Assembly (NCBI GenBank): GCA_965249185.1
Contig: CBDFLS010000002.1
Location: 62,001-126,000 of the forward strand
Reading direction: 5' to 3'
Source: CBDFLS01 sp965249185
GTDB lineage: Bacteria > Chloroflexota > Dehalococcoidia > Lucifugimonadales > Australimonadaceae
Length of the DNA: 64,000 bases
Positions 8,219 through 16,114 of the stretch are shown here, piece after piece. Numbering within the stretch: position 1 is the stretch's first letter; every line of letters starts with the position of its first letter. Both the position numbers and the translations under genes were made by a program. Under the pieces are notes generated by a model. The model was not told the origin of the DNA. It saw only the letters and a program-made list of their open reading frames with translations, and made no database searches.

Positions 8219-9247
8219 ATGGACGGATTGGCAGTGCGGTGCGAGGGTCTCTCCAAGGCCTTTGGGGCCACGCTGGCCGTGAAGGACGCCTCCTTCACCG
8301 TGGAGGAGGGCCAGTTGCTGGCGCTTCTGGGGCCCAGCGGGTGCGGCAAGACCACGGCGCTTCGACTCATTGCCGGGTTTGAAGCGCCGGAAACGGGGAC
8401 CGTCGAGATCAAGAAGCGGCTGGTAACAGGGCCAAAGACCTTCGTGTCCCCCGAGGCGCGCCGGATAGGAATGGTGTTTCAGGACTACGCTCTTTTCCCC
8501 CACCTGAACGTCCGTCGGAACATCGCCTACGGCGTTCCGAAAAGCCCAAGGAGAGAGGAGCTCCTGGACTGGCTCATCGAGCTGGTGGGCCTTACGGGCC
8601 TCGGGCTCCGATGGCCGCATGAGCTCTCCGGCGGCGAGCAGCAGCGGGTGGCGTTGGCCAGAGCCCTGGCGCCCCAGCCCGATGTGGTGCTGCTCGACGA
8701 GCCTTTCTCCAATCTGGATACCTCGCTTCGGGTAAAGATCCGCTCGGAGGTGCGGAGGATCCTGCGGGAGGTAGGCATCTCCGCCGTTTTCGTGACCCAC
8801 GACCAGGATGAGGCCCTGAGCCTTGCGGACAGTGTGGCGGTGATGCTGGACGGCTGGGTAGTGCAGGTGGACACTCCGGAGGGGCTCTACGCTCACCCCT
8901 CCTCGCTGGCGGTCGCTGCTTTCCTGGGAGAGGCCAATGTCCTGGATGGCGAAGCCGTGGACGGCACGGTCCAGTGCGAGCTAGGGCCGCTTCCGTTCAC
9001 AGGAACGGCCCAGGGACGCGTTAAGGTGCTGATCCGGCCGGAGGCCCTGCGCCTGTACCAGGTCGAGGAAGGCATCTGCGAGGTCGAGGAACGGGAGTAC
9101 TTCGGCCATGACCAGGTAGTCCTGGTACGGCTTCCCTCCGGTCACCTTATCCGCTGCCGGTGCGGTCCCGACGTATCCGTGAACCGGGGAGATCGGGTCG
9201 ATCTGCACGTCAATACGCCCGTGGCGGTCTACTCCGACCCGTCGTAG
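8219..9247 (+). CDS. ABC transporter ATP-binding protein, FbpC/PotA-like
   Basis: The start at 8219 follows GAGGAG by 5 bp; the frame extends further upstream, but that part has no ribosome binding site. The 342-residue product carries Walker A GPSGCGKTT (residues 38-46), Q-loop VFQDYALFPH, signature LSGGEQQRVALARAL, Walker B VVLLDEPFSNLD and H-loop VFVTHDQDEA. A C-terminal TOBE-like domain (VLIRPEALRLY) follows, as in ferric iron, polyamine and aminoethylphosphonate importers. It would energise a periplasmic-binding-protein-dependent importer, but no permease or binding protein lies next to it. It is followed by a terminator and is probably monocistronic. The substrate is unassigned. Confidence 0.92.
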   Translation: MDGLAVRCEGLSKAFGATLAVKDASFTVEEGQLLALLGPSGCGKTTALRLIAGFEAPETGTVEIKKRLVTGPKTFVSPEARRIGMVFQDYALFPHLNVRRNIAYGVPKSPRREELLDWLIELVGLTGLGLRWPHELSGGEQQRVALARALAPQPDVVLLDEPFSNLDTSLRVKIRSEVRRILREVGISAVFVTHDQDEALSLADSVAVMLDGWVVQVDTPEGLYAHPSSLAVAAFLGEANVLDGEAVDGTVQCELGPLPFTGTAQGRVKVLIRPEALRLYQVEEGICEVEEREYFGHDQVVLVRLPSGHLIRCRCGPDVSVNRGDRVDLHVNTPVAVYSDPS

Positions 9248-9262
9248 ATAGAGGAGAGAGAT

Positions 9263-9292
9263 AAAAAGCCCCCATAGAGATGGGGGCTTTTT
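9263..9292 (+). terminator. Bidirectional rho-independent terminator
   Basis: A perfect 13-bp stem (AAAAAGCCCCCAT paired with ATGGGGGCTTTTT) with a 4-base loop lies 15 bp after the ATPase stop codon. It has a T-run on the plus side and an A-run on the other, so it can also serve the leftward gene that ends at 9399. Confidence 0.95.
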
Positions 9293-9398
9293 ACTGCCGC
9301 TATATGGCTATGCGCACGCGGGTAAGCACTGCCCTACCCCACCGAAGAAGGTCGCCGTACCGCGTCACTGAGAGCGGTACGGTTTCAAAGCGCCCACT

Positions 9399-9698
9399 TC
9401 ACTCCAGATAGCGGCTCGGCATCTTGCCCGTTACCTGGTTCTTGATCGCCTGGAGGCGGCCAACAACGAACACGGCCAGCATAACCGCGGCCCACAGGCC
9501 GACCATTCCGAGCATGCTGTTCAAGTAGGAGATGGTCGTCAGGCTTTTCCCCGCGGCGACCATGCCCCAGAAGACCATGCCCACCCAGGCGCTGCCGCAG
9601 AAGGCGCCGCCGATAACGACGACGTTAGGTATGAGCCACCGGATGCCGTCCCAGACGACCTCAAGGCCAGCCACCAGATCCTTACCCACGAGAATCAC
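9399..9698 (-). CDS. Small membrane protein with AWVxMVFW...TISY core (paralogue A)
   Basis: The 99-residue product has a hydrophobic first half (IPNVVVIGGAFCGSAWVGMV) and a second long hydrophobic segment (MLGMVGLWAAVMLAVFVVG), so two membrane helices with a short connecting loop. I do not recognise the family. It is clearly related to the product encoded at 44930-45199: both share AWVxMVFW, TISY and LGxVGLWxAV with the same spacing. It lies downstream of an LLM oxidoreductase gene on the same strand and ends at a bidirectional terminator. Conservation of two divergent copies argues that it is a real gene. Confidence 0.75.
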   Translation of the reverse strand: MILVGKDLVAGLEVVWDGIRWLIPNVVVIGGAFCGSAWVGMVFWGMVAAGKSLTTISYLNSMLGMVGLWAAVMLAVFVVGRLQAIKNQVTGKMPSRYLE

Positions 9699-9850
9699 CC
9701 CCTTCTCTGTGCGAAATGCCCATTGAGTTGCCGGCTACGCCCGCCCGGCGCGTTGGCCAGCAGCAAGCTCCGACCGCTTCGGCGCGCTAAGGATACCACA
9801 AGCGAGGCTGGTACAAGCAGCCCAATAAGGAGCACTGCCGGAGCCAGTCA

Positions 9851-10696
9851 TCATCGGACCAGGACAGCGTACTCATCAAGGAGCGGGAGCACCGTCTCCC
9901 GGCCGGCGGAGGGGAGCCTGAAGATAACTCGATCGACGCCCGCCTGCTCCATGCGCTCGATGGCATCGCGGGTGGGGCTTCCCCAGAAGATGGAGACGGA
10001 AAGGGACGCGGGGTCACGCCCCGCCGCCGCAGCGCGCCGCCGCAGCTCAACGATCTGGTCAGCCAGAGCAGACTCCTGGTCCGAGCGCCGGAGGATAGGC
10101 ACCCAGCCGTCGCAGAACTCTAAGACCCTATCGAAAGTCGTTGGGCCGTTTCCTCCCATGATGATGGGCGGGTGGGGCTTCTGGACCGGCTTCGGATACG
10201 CCCAGAGCTTGTCAAAGCTGACGAGCTCGCCGTGGAACTCAGGCTCTTCCTTGGTCCATATCTCTTTCATGGCGAGCACCCGCTCCCGGAGCAGGCGCCA
10301 GCGAGTCTTGAAGACCGTTCCGTGGTTCTCCATCTCCTCGGCGTTCCAGCCGCCTCCGATACCGAAGATGAAGCGTCCGTTGGAGAGCCGGTCCAGGGTC
10401 GCCACTTCTTTAGCGGTTGTAATCGGGTCCCGCTCGACGATCAGGCATATGCCGGTGGCCACCTTGAGGCGCGTGGTGACCATGGCCGCGGCGGTAAGGG
10501 CGACGAATGGGTCGTCGGTGTGCCAGTACTCCTGCGGAAGGTCGCTCCCTCCCGGTGACGGAGTCGAGCGGCTGGCCGGAATGTGGGTGTGCTCCGGGAG
10601 CCAGAGCGACTCGAAACCCCGGTCTTCCATCAAGCGGGCCAGCTCATCGGGGCGAATCGAGAAGTCCGTGGAGAAGATGGTTGCGCCAAACTGCAT
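9851..10696 (-). CDS. LLM class F420-dependent oxidoreductase (TIGR03619-like)
   Basis: The 281-residue product is a bacterial luciferase-like TIM barrel. Typical elements are MQFGATIF at the start, RGFESLWLPEHTHIP, TTRLKVATGI, RLSNGRFIFGIGGGW and PIIMGGNGPTTFDRV. This subgroup uses coenzyme F420 or reduced flavin to oxidise or reduce small organic substrates in the cytoplasm. The length matches the family. The substrate is unknown; such genes are numerous in SAR202-type genomes. A tRNA-Arg gene lies 76 bp upstream on the same strand. Confidence 0.92.
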   Translation of the reverse strand: MQFGATIFSTDFSIRPDELARLMEDRGFESLWLPEHTHIPASRSTPSPGGSDLPQEYWHTDDPFVALTAAAMVTTRLKVATGICLIVERDPITTAKEVATLDRLSNGRFIFGIGGGWNAEEMENHGTVFKTRWRLLRERVLAMKEIWTKEEPEFHGELVSFDKLWAYPKPVQKPHPPIIMGGNGPTTFDRVLEFCDGWVPILRRSDQESALADQIVELRRRAAAAGRDPASLSVSIFWGSPTRDAIERMEQAGVDRVIFRLPSAGRETVLPLLDEYAVLVR

Positions 10697-10772
10697 GCCA
10701 GCTCCTATGCGGTATGCGAGCGGGGCCCGAAGCCTTGGGCGCCGCGCTTATCGAGTGGGCCTCCCCTTTGCA

Positions 10773-10848
10773 TGGTACCCCTGCCGGGACTCGAACCCGG
10801 GCACACGGTTTAGGAAACCGATGCTCTATCCACCTGAGCTACAGGGGC
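10773..10848 (-). tRNA. tRNA-Arg (anticodon CCU)
   Basis: The reverse complement folds as a 73-nt tRNA plus encoded CCA: acceptor GCCCCTG/CAGGGGT (first pair G-U), discriminator A, anticodon loop TTCCTAA giving CCU, and T-arm CCGGGTTCGAGTCCCGG. It reads AGG codons. The closing pair of the anticodon stem is a U-U mismatch; the rest is canonical. Confidence 0.95.
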
Positions 10849-11027
10849 TCCGCCGATACGAAGGCCGCCCTTGGTGTTTGGATGACGGCGCTATCGTGCA
10901 AGCTGCACGCAACCGCCCGAGCCCTACGGCTCAGGCTAGCCTACAAACCACTCGCGGTCAACAACCGGAGGAGGCGCCGGAGGAAGCGATTAGGCGTGCT
11001 TTCGAGGGCTCCCGTACATGACATGAA

Positions 11028-11339
11028 TCACCCCATTTTCTGGTAGAGCGGAAACTGCTTGCCAACCTCTGGCGCCGCTGGCAACTCGGGTTGGTCCAGC
11101 CGAAAGCGCTCCCACCACCAGAAATGCAGTAAGCCCCCATCACAGTCATCGTACGAGCACTTCACGATAACCTCGCCATGCCGCTCCACCCCGAGCTGCA
11201 TCGCCAGCTCAGCCCCGAAACCGAAGGGCGATTCCCACTCCTCGGGCAAGTCTTTTCCCGGCGCTTCGGGTTCGCGGCTCAAGTGCACCTCAAAGCAACG
11301 CTCACACTGGAGCCACCATATCCACCTGCGAATGTCCAT
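11028..11339 (-). CDS. Small conserved-looking protein with cysteine pairs, unknown function
   Basis: The 103-residue soluble product begins MDIRRWIWWLQCERCFEVHL and later has VKCSYDDCDGGLLHFWWW. The spaced pairs CxxC and CxxxxC could bind a metal in a zinc-ribbon-like way. It is rich in Trp and acidic residues and has no signal peptide. I do not recognise the family. Plus-strand frames overlapping it look like shadows, because only this frame has structured motif content. It stands alone between the tRNA and the insertion-sequence region. Confidence 0.55.
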   Translation of the reverse strand: MDIRRWIWWLQCERCFEVHLSREPEAPGKDLPEEWESPFGFGAELAMQLGVERHGEVIVKCSYDDCDGGLLHFWWWERFRLDQPELPAAPEVGKQFPLYQKMG

Positions 11340-11505
11340 GTAACGAGCGTCTCCATGTGCAACCTACTTGCGGCCCCGAGGTCTCAGCAATCAGAATTCA
11401 CATAGCCCATCGTCCGATTTTTTGTCTTAGATGCCATTCTATATACTCAGGCCGGTTGAGCGCTGCTCTCCAAACGCGGCTCGCTAAGCCTGTGCAAGGG
11501 TCGTT

Positions 11506-11739
11506 CCGGGGCCGGGCAGCCCTTGGGAGAACGGGTCTATCGAGAGCTTTAACGGTAACCTATTGAATGAGCTGCTGAACGGGGAAGTCTTCTACACCCT
11601 CAAGGAGGTCCAGGTGGTCACGGAGCTATGGCGTCGCCAGCGTAACCTCCACCGGCCCCATAGCGCCGTGCACTTTCGGCCCCCAGCTCCCGAGGCAATC
11701 TCGACCTACGCGGGTGTTGCTGCCTTAGCGACGGCCTAA
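11506..11739 (+). pseudogene. IS3-family transposase C-terminal remnant
   Basis: Reading from about 11506 gives GPGSPWENGSIESFNGNLL, then NELLNGEVFYTLKEVQ, RRQRNLHRPHSAVHFRPPAP and a stop at 11737-11739. This is the C-terminal part of the rve integrase-core domain of IS3-type transposases, including the catalytic glutamate in the ENGSIESFN motif. The rest of the element is missing, so it is a dead fragment at the left edge of the insertion-sequence island. Confidence 0.85.
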
Positions 11740-11810
11740 CTTGACGCGTGGTACAAATGCTGGGGGCAGGTCATGTTGATGGTCTACGATTAGGTCCGCA
11801 GTTAACGGTT

Positions 11811-13353
11811 CAGCGAAAATGTCCATCCATGAAGGATGTGACATTGAAACAGCGAGAACTAGCTAGACTCCAAGTGCTTAACGACATCCTGGAATACCAG
11901 GTTCCCACCCTACAGGCTGCCGAGATTCTCGGGGTAAGCGAGCGCCACACAAGGCGACTTTTGAATGCCTACCGGAGGAACGGAGCCGCCGCCCTGGCCC
12001 ATGGAAACCGGGGACGCCGGCCACACAATGCTGTCTTGGAATCCGAGGCTGCCGCAGTGGTGCGGCTGGCCAGCACCAAGTACGCGGGCACCAATCACAC
12101 CCACCTAACCGAGCTGCTTAGGGAACGGGATGGCATAAATCTGAGCCGTCCCACCGTCCGTCGCATCTTGGTGAAGGCTGGCATCGGCAGCCCGCGTAGC
12201 CGCCGTTCTCAGCAGCACCGTGTACGCCGGCAGCGAATGCCTCAGGAGGGAATGCTGGTGCAGATCGACGGCAGCCACCACCGCTGGCTGGGGAAGGATG
12301 GGCCTAGGTTCGCCCTGCTGCTGGCCGTGGATGACGCCACCGGCACTGTGCCCGCAGCCATGTTCTGCCGGGAGGAGGACACTCCAAGCTACTTCCTGCT
12401 CATGAACAGGCTGATCAGGAGGCATGGAATACCCATCGCCATTTACAGCGACCGGCACCCGGTCTTCAAATTTACCGGAGACATCGACCGTTACCCCGCA
12501 GGCCCTACGCAGTTCGCCCGGGCGATGGAGGAGCTGGGGATCCGGATGATCTTCGCTAGATCACCCCAAGCCAAGGGCAGAGTGGAGCGTGCTGCCGCCA
12601 CATTCCAGGACCGGCTGGCAACCGAGCTTCGGCTGGCCGGGGCCGCCACCATCACCGAGGCCGATGAGATCTTGAATAGCTTCCTGCCGCGATTCAATGA
12701 GAAGTTTGGCGTGCAGGCCGAGAAGGATCATCGTGCCTACCGTCGCCCGGAGCAGTCAGTGTCTCTCGATCAGGTCCTCTGCTTCAAACACCGCCGGAAG
12801 GTGTCCAGGGACAACACCATCAAGTACAACCGGCGCACTCTGCAACTGTTGCCCAGCGGGACCCGCCCTACTTACTCCGGGGTGCAGGTGGAGGTCCAAG
12901 AGGACATGGAGGGCCGGCTTCTGGTGCAGTACCAAGGACAGACCATCCCAACACAGGAGGCTCCGCCGCGCTCTGGTATGCTGAGGGCAATCGCCGTCGC
13001 CCCTATGGAAGCCTCCGGGCCAAGCCATAACATCAACGGCGCGGGAGGCCAATGGGACGCCTGCTTGGGGAGATTGGAAACAGGCGAGGTGGACCGGGAC
13101 TTGAGGCCTCGCAAATCCAAGGCGCAACAACACAGAATACCCACTGCTCGCCAGAGAACTCTATGGGAGAATGTGCAGGAGGCCAGGCTTAGGGGACTAT
13201 CACTTAGGGCAATCGCCCGCGAGTTGAGCATCCACAGAAACACTGCCCGCAAGTATGCCTTGGCCAAAAGCCCGCCGCTGAGAAGCATCAGTGGCACAAC
13301 TGGGACACCAAAATCTGGGGAGGCAGAGTTCGCCTAAGCGGACACTTTCGCTG
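11811..13353 (+). mobile_element. ISNCY-type insertion sequence
   Basis: The 1,543-bp element is bounded by 14-bp inverted repeats: CAGCGAAAATGTCC (11811-11824) and the complement of CAGCGAAAGTGTCC (13340-13353), 13 of 14 matching. One transposase gene fills it. I see no target-site duplication in the flanks, so the true ends may be slightly different or the flanks may have rearranged. Confidence 0.8.
11829..13337 (+). CDS. ISNCY family transposase
   Basis: The start at 11829 (MKDVTLKQRELARLQVLNDI) lies just inside the left terminal repeat. An N-terminal helix-turn-helix (LQAAEILGVSERHTRRLLNA, about residues 27-46) is followed by a second DNA-binding segment and an rve/DDE core with LVQIDGSHHRWLG, LAVDDATG, YSDRHPVF and SPQAKGRVERAAATFQDRL. 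The order and wording match ISNCY-group transposases. A further helix-turn-helix-like block (LSLRAIARELSIHRNTARKY) lies at the C-terminus. The frame is intact, so the element may still be active. Confidence 0.9.
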   Translation: MKDVTLKQRELARLQVLNDILEYQVPTLQAAEILGVSERHTRRLLNAYRRNGAAALAHGNRGRRPHNAVLESEAAAVVRLASTKYAGTNHTHLTELLRERDGINLSRPTVRRILVKAGIGSPRSRRSQQHRVRRQRMPQEGMLVQIDGSHHRWLGKDGPRFALLLAVDDATGTVPAAMFCREEDTPSYFLLMNRLIRRHGIPIAIYSDRHPVFKFTGDIDRYPAGPTQFARAMEELGIRMIFARSPQAKGRVERAAATFQDRLATELRLAGAATITEADEILNSFLPRFNEKFGVQAEKDHRAYRRPEQSVSLDQVLCFKHRRKVSRDNTIKYNRRTLQLLPSGTRPTYSGVQVEVQEDMEGRLLVQYQGQTIPTQEAPPRSGMLRAIAVAPMEASGPSHNINGAGGQWDACLGRLETGEVDRDLRPRKSKAQQHRIPTARQRTLWENVQEARLRGLSLRAIARELSIHRNTARKYALAKSPPLRSISGTTGTPKSGEAEFA

Positions 13354-13503
13354 GACATCAACACAGGTCACCACGATGAGGTGCTTTCGGATTACAAGAA
13401 TGACGTGCGACCCTTCGTCGAGAAGCTTGGCGCCATCTTGATTGCAAGCTCCATCACTGAGGAGGAGTCGCGCTTTACGCTGGTCGTTACGCTTCAGGAG
13501 TAG
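13354..13503 (+). pseudogene. C-terminal gene fragment cut by the ISNCY element
   Basis: Immediately after the right terminal repeat an open frame encodes about 49 residues (DINTGHHDEVLSDYKNDVRP, then FVEKLGAILIASS and FTLVVTLQE) ending at a TAG at 13501-13503. It has no start or ribosome binding site of its own; the upstream part is absent from the left flank of the element. I cannot name the family. Confidence 0.45.
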
Positions 13504-13525
13504 CCCTTCCTTAGGAATCGAACCC

Positions 13526-14770
13526 ATGAGCGAGTTTAGAGCCTGTCATCTGGGAGCAGCAGAGCAGACCCTTTATCGAAGGTGGCTGACGCGTCTAATA
13601 ATAGCCGCAGTGCTAGTGCTGTTGACGGTGGCGTTTTCAGGGCGGGCGGAGGGTCAGGCTACGACGCCTCATGTAGAGGTCTCCTTTGAAGTGAGCCCGG
13701 CCCGGGCCACAGGTCTTCTTGAAGAGGTGGCGATAGAGGTTACTGTAAGCGGTCTCGGCGGTCGTATAGGTGACCTGCCCAAATCGGTCCGCGACCGCCT
13801 GCCTCGCAAGCCACTCGAGGTCGCGCTGGTCCTGGACCGCTCTGGAAGCATGGAACGCGACGACTACCGTCCAACACGGATCGAGGCTGCAAAGACTGCG
13901 GCCAAGGTCTTCCTCGAGCAGATCCAGACAGGAGACTCGACCGCGCTTGTCTCGTTCAATGAGAGAGTAACTCTAGACGTCCCGCTGACGGAGGACCGAG
14001 ACCGTACGCTGGATGCCTTGAGTCGCCTGCGTCCCGACGGTTACACGGCTATTGGAGACGGCCTGCAACTGGCGTTCGAAGTCCTGCAGCGCGAGGATTC
14101 CACTGAGACCGTGAAAGCGATAGTTCTTCTATCTGATGGTAGCTCGAACGAAGGGCGCGATCCCGTCGATGTTGCCGAAGCTGTCGGCAACGCGGGCATA
14201 CCGGTGTTCACCGTGGGGATCGGGGCGCCAGGCGACGACTTCGACGAGTCCGTTCTGAAGACCATTGCCGAAAGGACTGGGGGAGAGTACCTCTACGCTC
14301 CCAACGAAAGGGAACTGAGCCGCGTATACGAGGGGATGGGTGGCAAGGTAATCAATGTCGCCGGCGTCGACGTCGAGTTGCAGTTGAACATAACCGACTT
14401 CTTTCAAGTCACCGATTTCACCGTTGAAAGTCTCGAGTCCGACAGCGCCGACAGTCTCAGCTACCGCTACGACCTCATACCAGTCGGCGAGCAGAAAAAG
14501 ATTCTTCTACGAGGTAGCCCCAACTTCTACCTGCCGGGCGAAAGTGTCCCTCTGATAGGCAGCATAATACTGCGTTACCATTCGCTTGCGTCGGGACAGC
14601 AGGCATCCTCAGTCTACGGCCCGGCCGCGATCGTATTCGAGGGCCTGGATCGAACCGTGAGAGACCGTAACGATGACCCGGAGATCGACCAGATCAGTTT
14701 CGAGCGGACTCGAGAGGACTATCCCGATGTGGTTGCCTACTCAATTGACGATTCAATCGAGGCCGAAATC
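13526..14770 (+). pseudogene. von Willebrand factor A domain protein, truncated by IS3
   Basis: From ATG 13526 the product has a signal peptide (LIIAAVLVLLTVAFSGRAEG), then an exported beta-rich segment and a vWA domain with an intact metal-ion site: DRSGSM (DxSxS), the threonine loop near LRPDGYTAIGDG, and LLSDGSSNEGRDP. A C-terminal beta-sandwich region follows. The gene-specific sequence stops at 14770, where the end of an IS3 element begins; the frame then reads through IS3 and IS1380 DNA to 14941. The remainder of the gene is not on the far side of the element, so DNA was lost. It was probably a surface adhesion or protein-binding factor. Confidence 0.85.
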
Positions 14771-16114
14771 TGGGGTCGGATGGCAATAGTGGACACCAAA
14801 CCTTTCAAGCTGCGAGTAATCCTGCATAGAATCTTTGTTGAAAGGCCGCAGGTGACAGGAATCCCAGCCTGGCCTGGCGGCGCTGCCTGTTATAGCCCAC
14901 ATTTCCCAGATCAGCCGCGTGGGTGCGTCGTAATCCGGTAAGAGTGCTGCCTATTTGAGCCGCCTACCTGGGCATTATGGGCAGTGTGGGTGCTAGACTG
15001 GCCGAGCTAGCGGGTCTAGTTCTGGATACCGCAATCTCGCTGGAGGCACCCAATGGGTGAAAGCTCCGACACCCCTTTGAAGCTCCAATTCGACCGCAGA
15101 GTCCGCCTGGATTTTCGTGGCGCTACCATCACCTCGGACGCCGGACTCCTGGCATGCCGCGAGCTTGATGCCGCTCTGGGGCTCACAGAGACAGCCAACG
15201 ATTATATCCATGAAAGCCGCACCGGCCGCAATGTGCAACACCCGCTGTTGCCCTTGCTCAGACAATCGGTGTATAGCCGTCTCGCTGGCTACGAGGACAC
15301 CAACGACGCTGAACGGCTTGCCCAAGACCCGGCTATGCGTGTCATCGTCGGGTGGCAAGGTACTGATAAGCAGGCAGCCAGCACCAATACTATGAGCCGA
15401 TTTGAGACTGAGGTGTTAACCGAAGAGGAAAACCTGGATGGGCTTGCGCGCCTGAATGTTGAGTGGGTGGACAGGGCCATGGCCCAGACATCTCACCAGC
15501 GAGTTATCCTAGACATGGACAGCTCTGAAAGCCCGGTGCATGGGCAGCAAGAGGGAGTCGCCTACAACGGCCACTTCGAGTCCGTATGTTATCACCCGCT
15601 CTTCCTGTTCAACCATTTCGGAGATTGCGAAGGTGCAATGCTTCGCCCGGGCAACGTCCACAGCGCTGAGCGGTGGCGGGAGGTTCTGGAGCCAGTCGTG
15701 AAGCGATACCAGGAGAAAGGAGTCCGGCTGCTGTTCCGGGCCGATGCTGCCTTTGCCAAGCCCGAGGTGTACGAGTACCTGGAGTCAAGGGACACTGGCT
15801 ACGCTATGCGGCTTCCGGCCAACGAGGTATTACAAGGAAACATCCGGCACCTGCTGAAGCGGCCCGTGGGCAGGCCGCCTAAAGCCTGCCCTGAGCCTGT
15901 CGAAGGGAAGCCCGTAGTCCGGTATCACGACTTCGTTTACCAGGCCCAGAGCTGGGACATTCCCCGGCGTGTGGTCGCCAAGGTGGAGTGGCGCCAGGGT
16001 GAGCTATTCCCGAGGGTCGGGTTCGTCGTCACCAACCTCAACCTACCGCCGGCAGGCGTAACCCACTTCTACAACGGGCGGGGCACGGCCGAGCAGCGGA
16101 TCAAGGAAGGTAAA

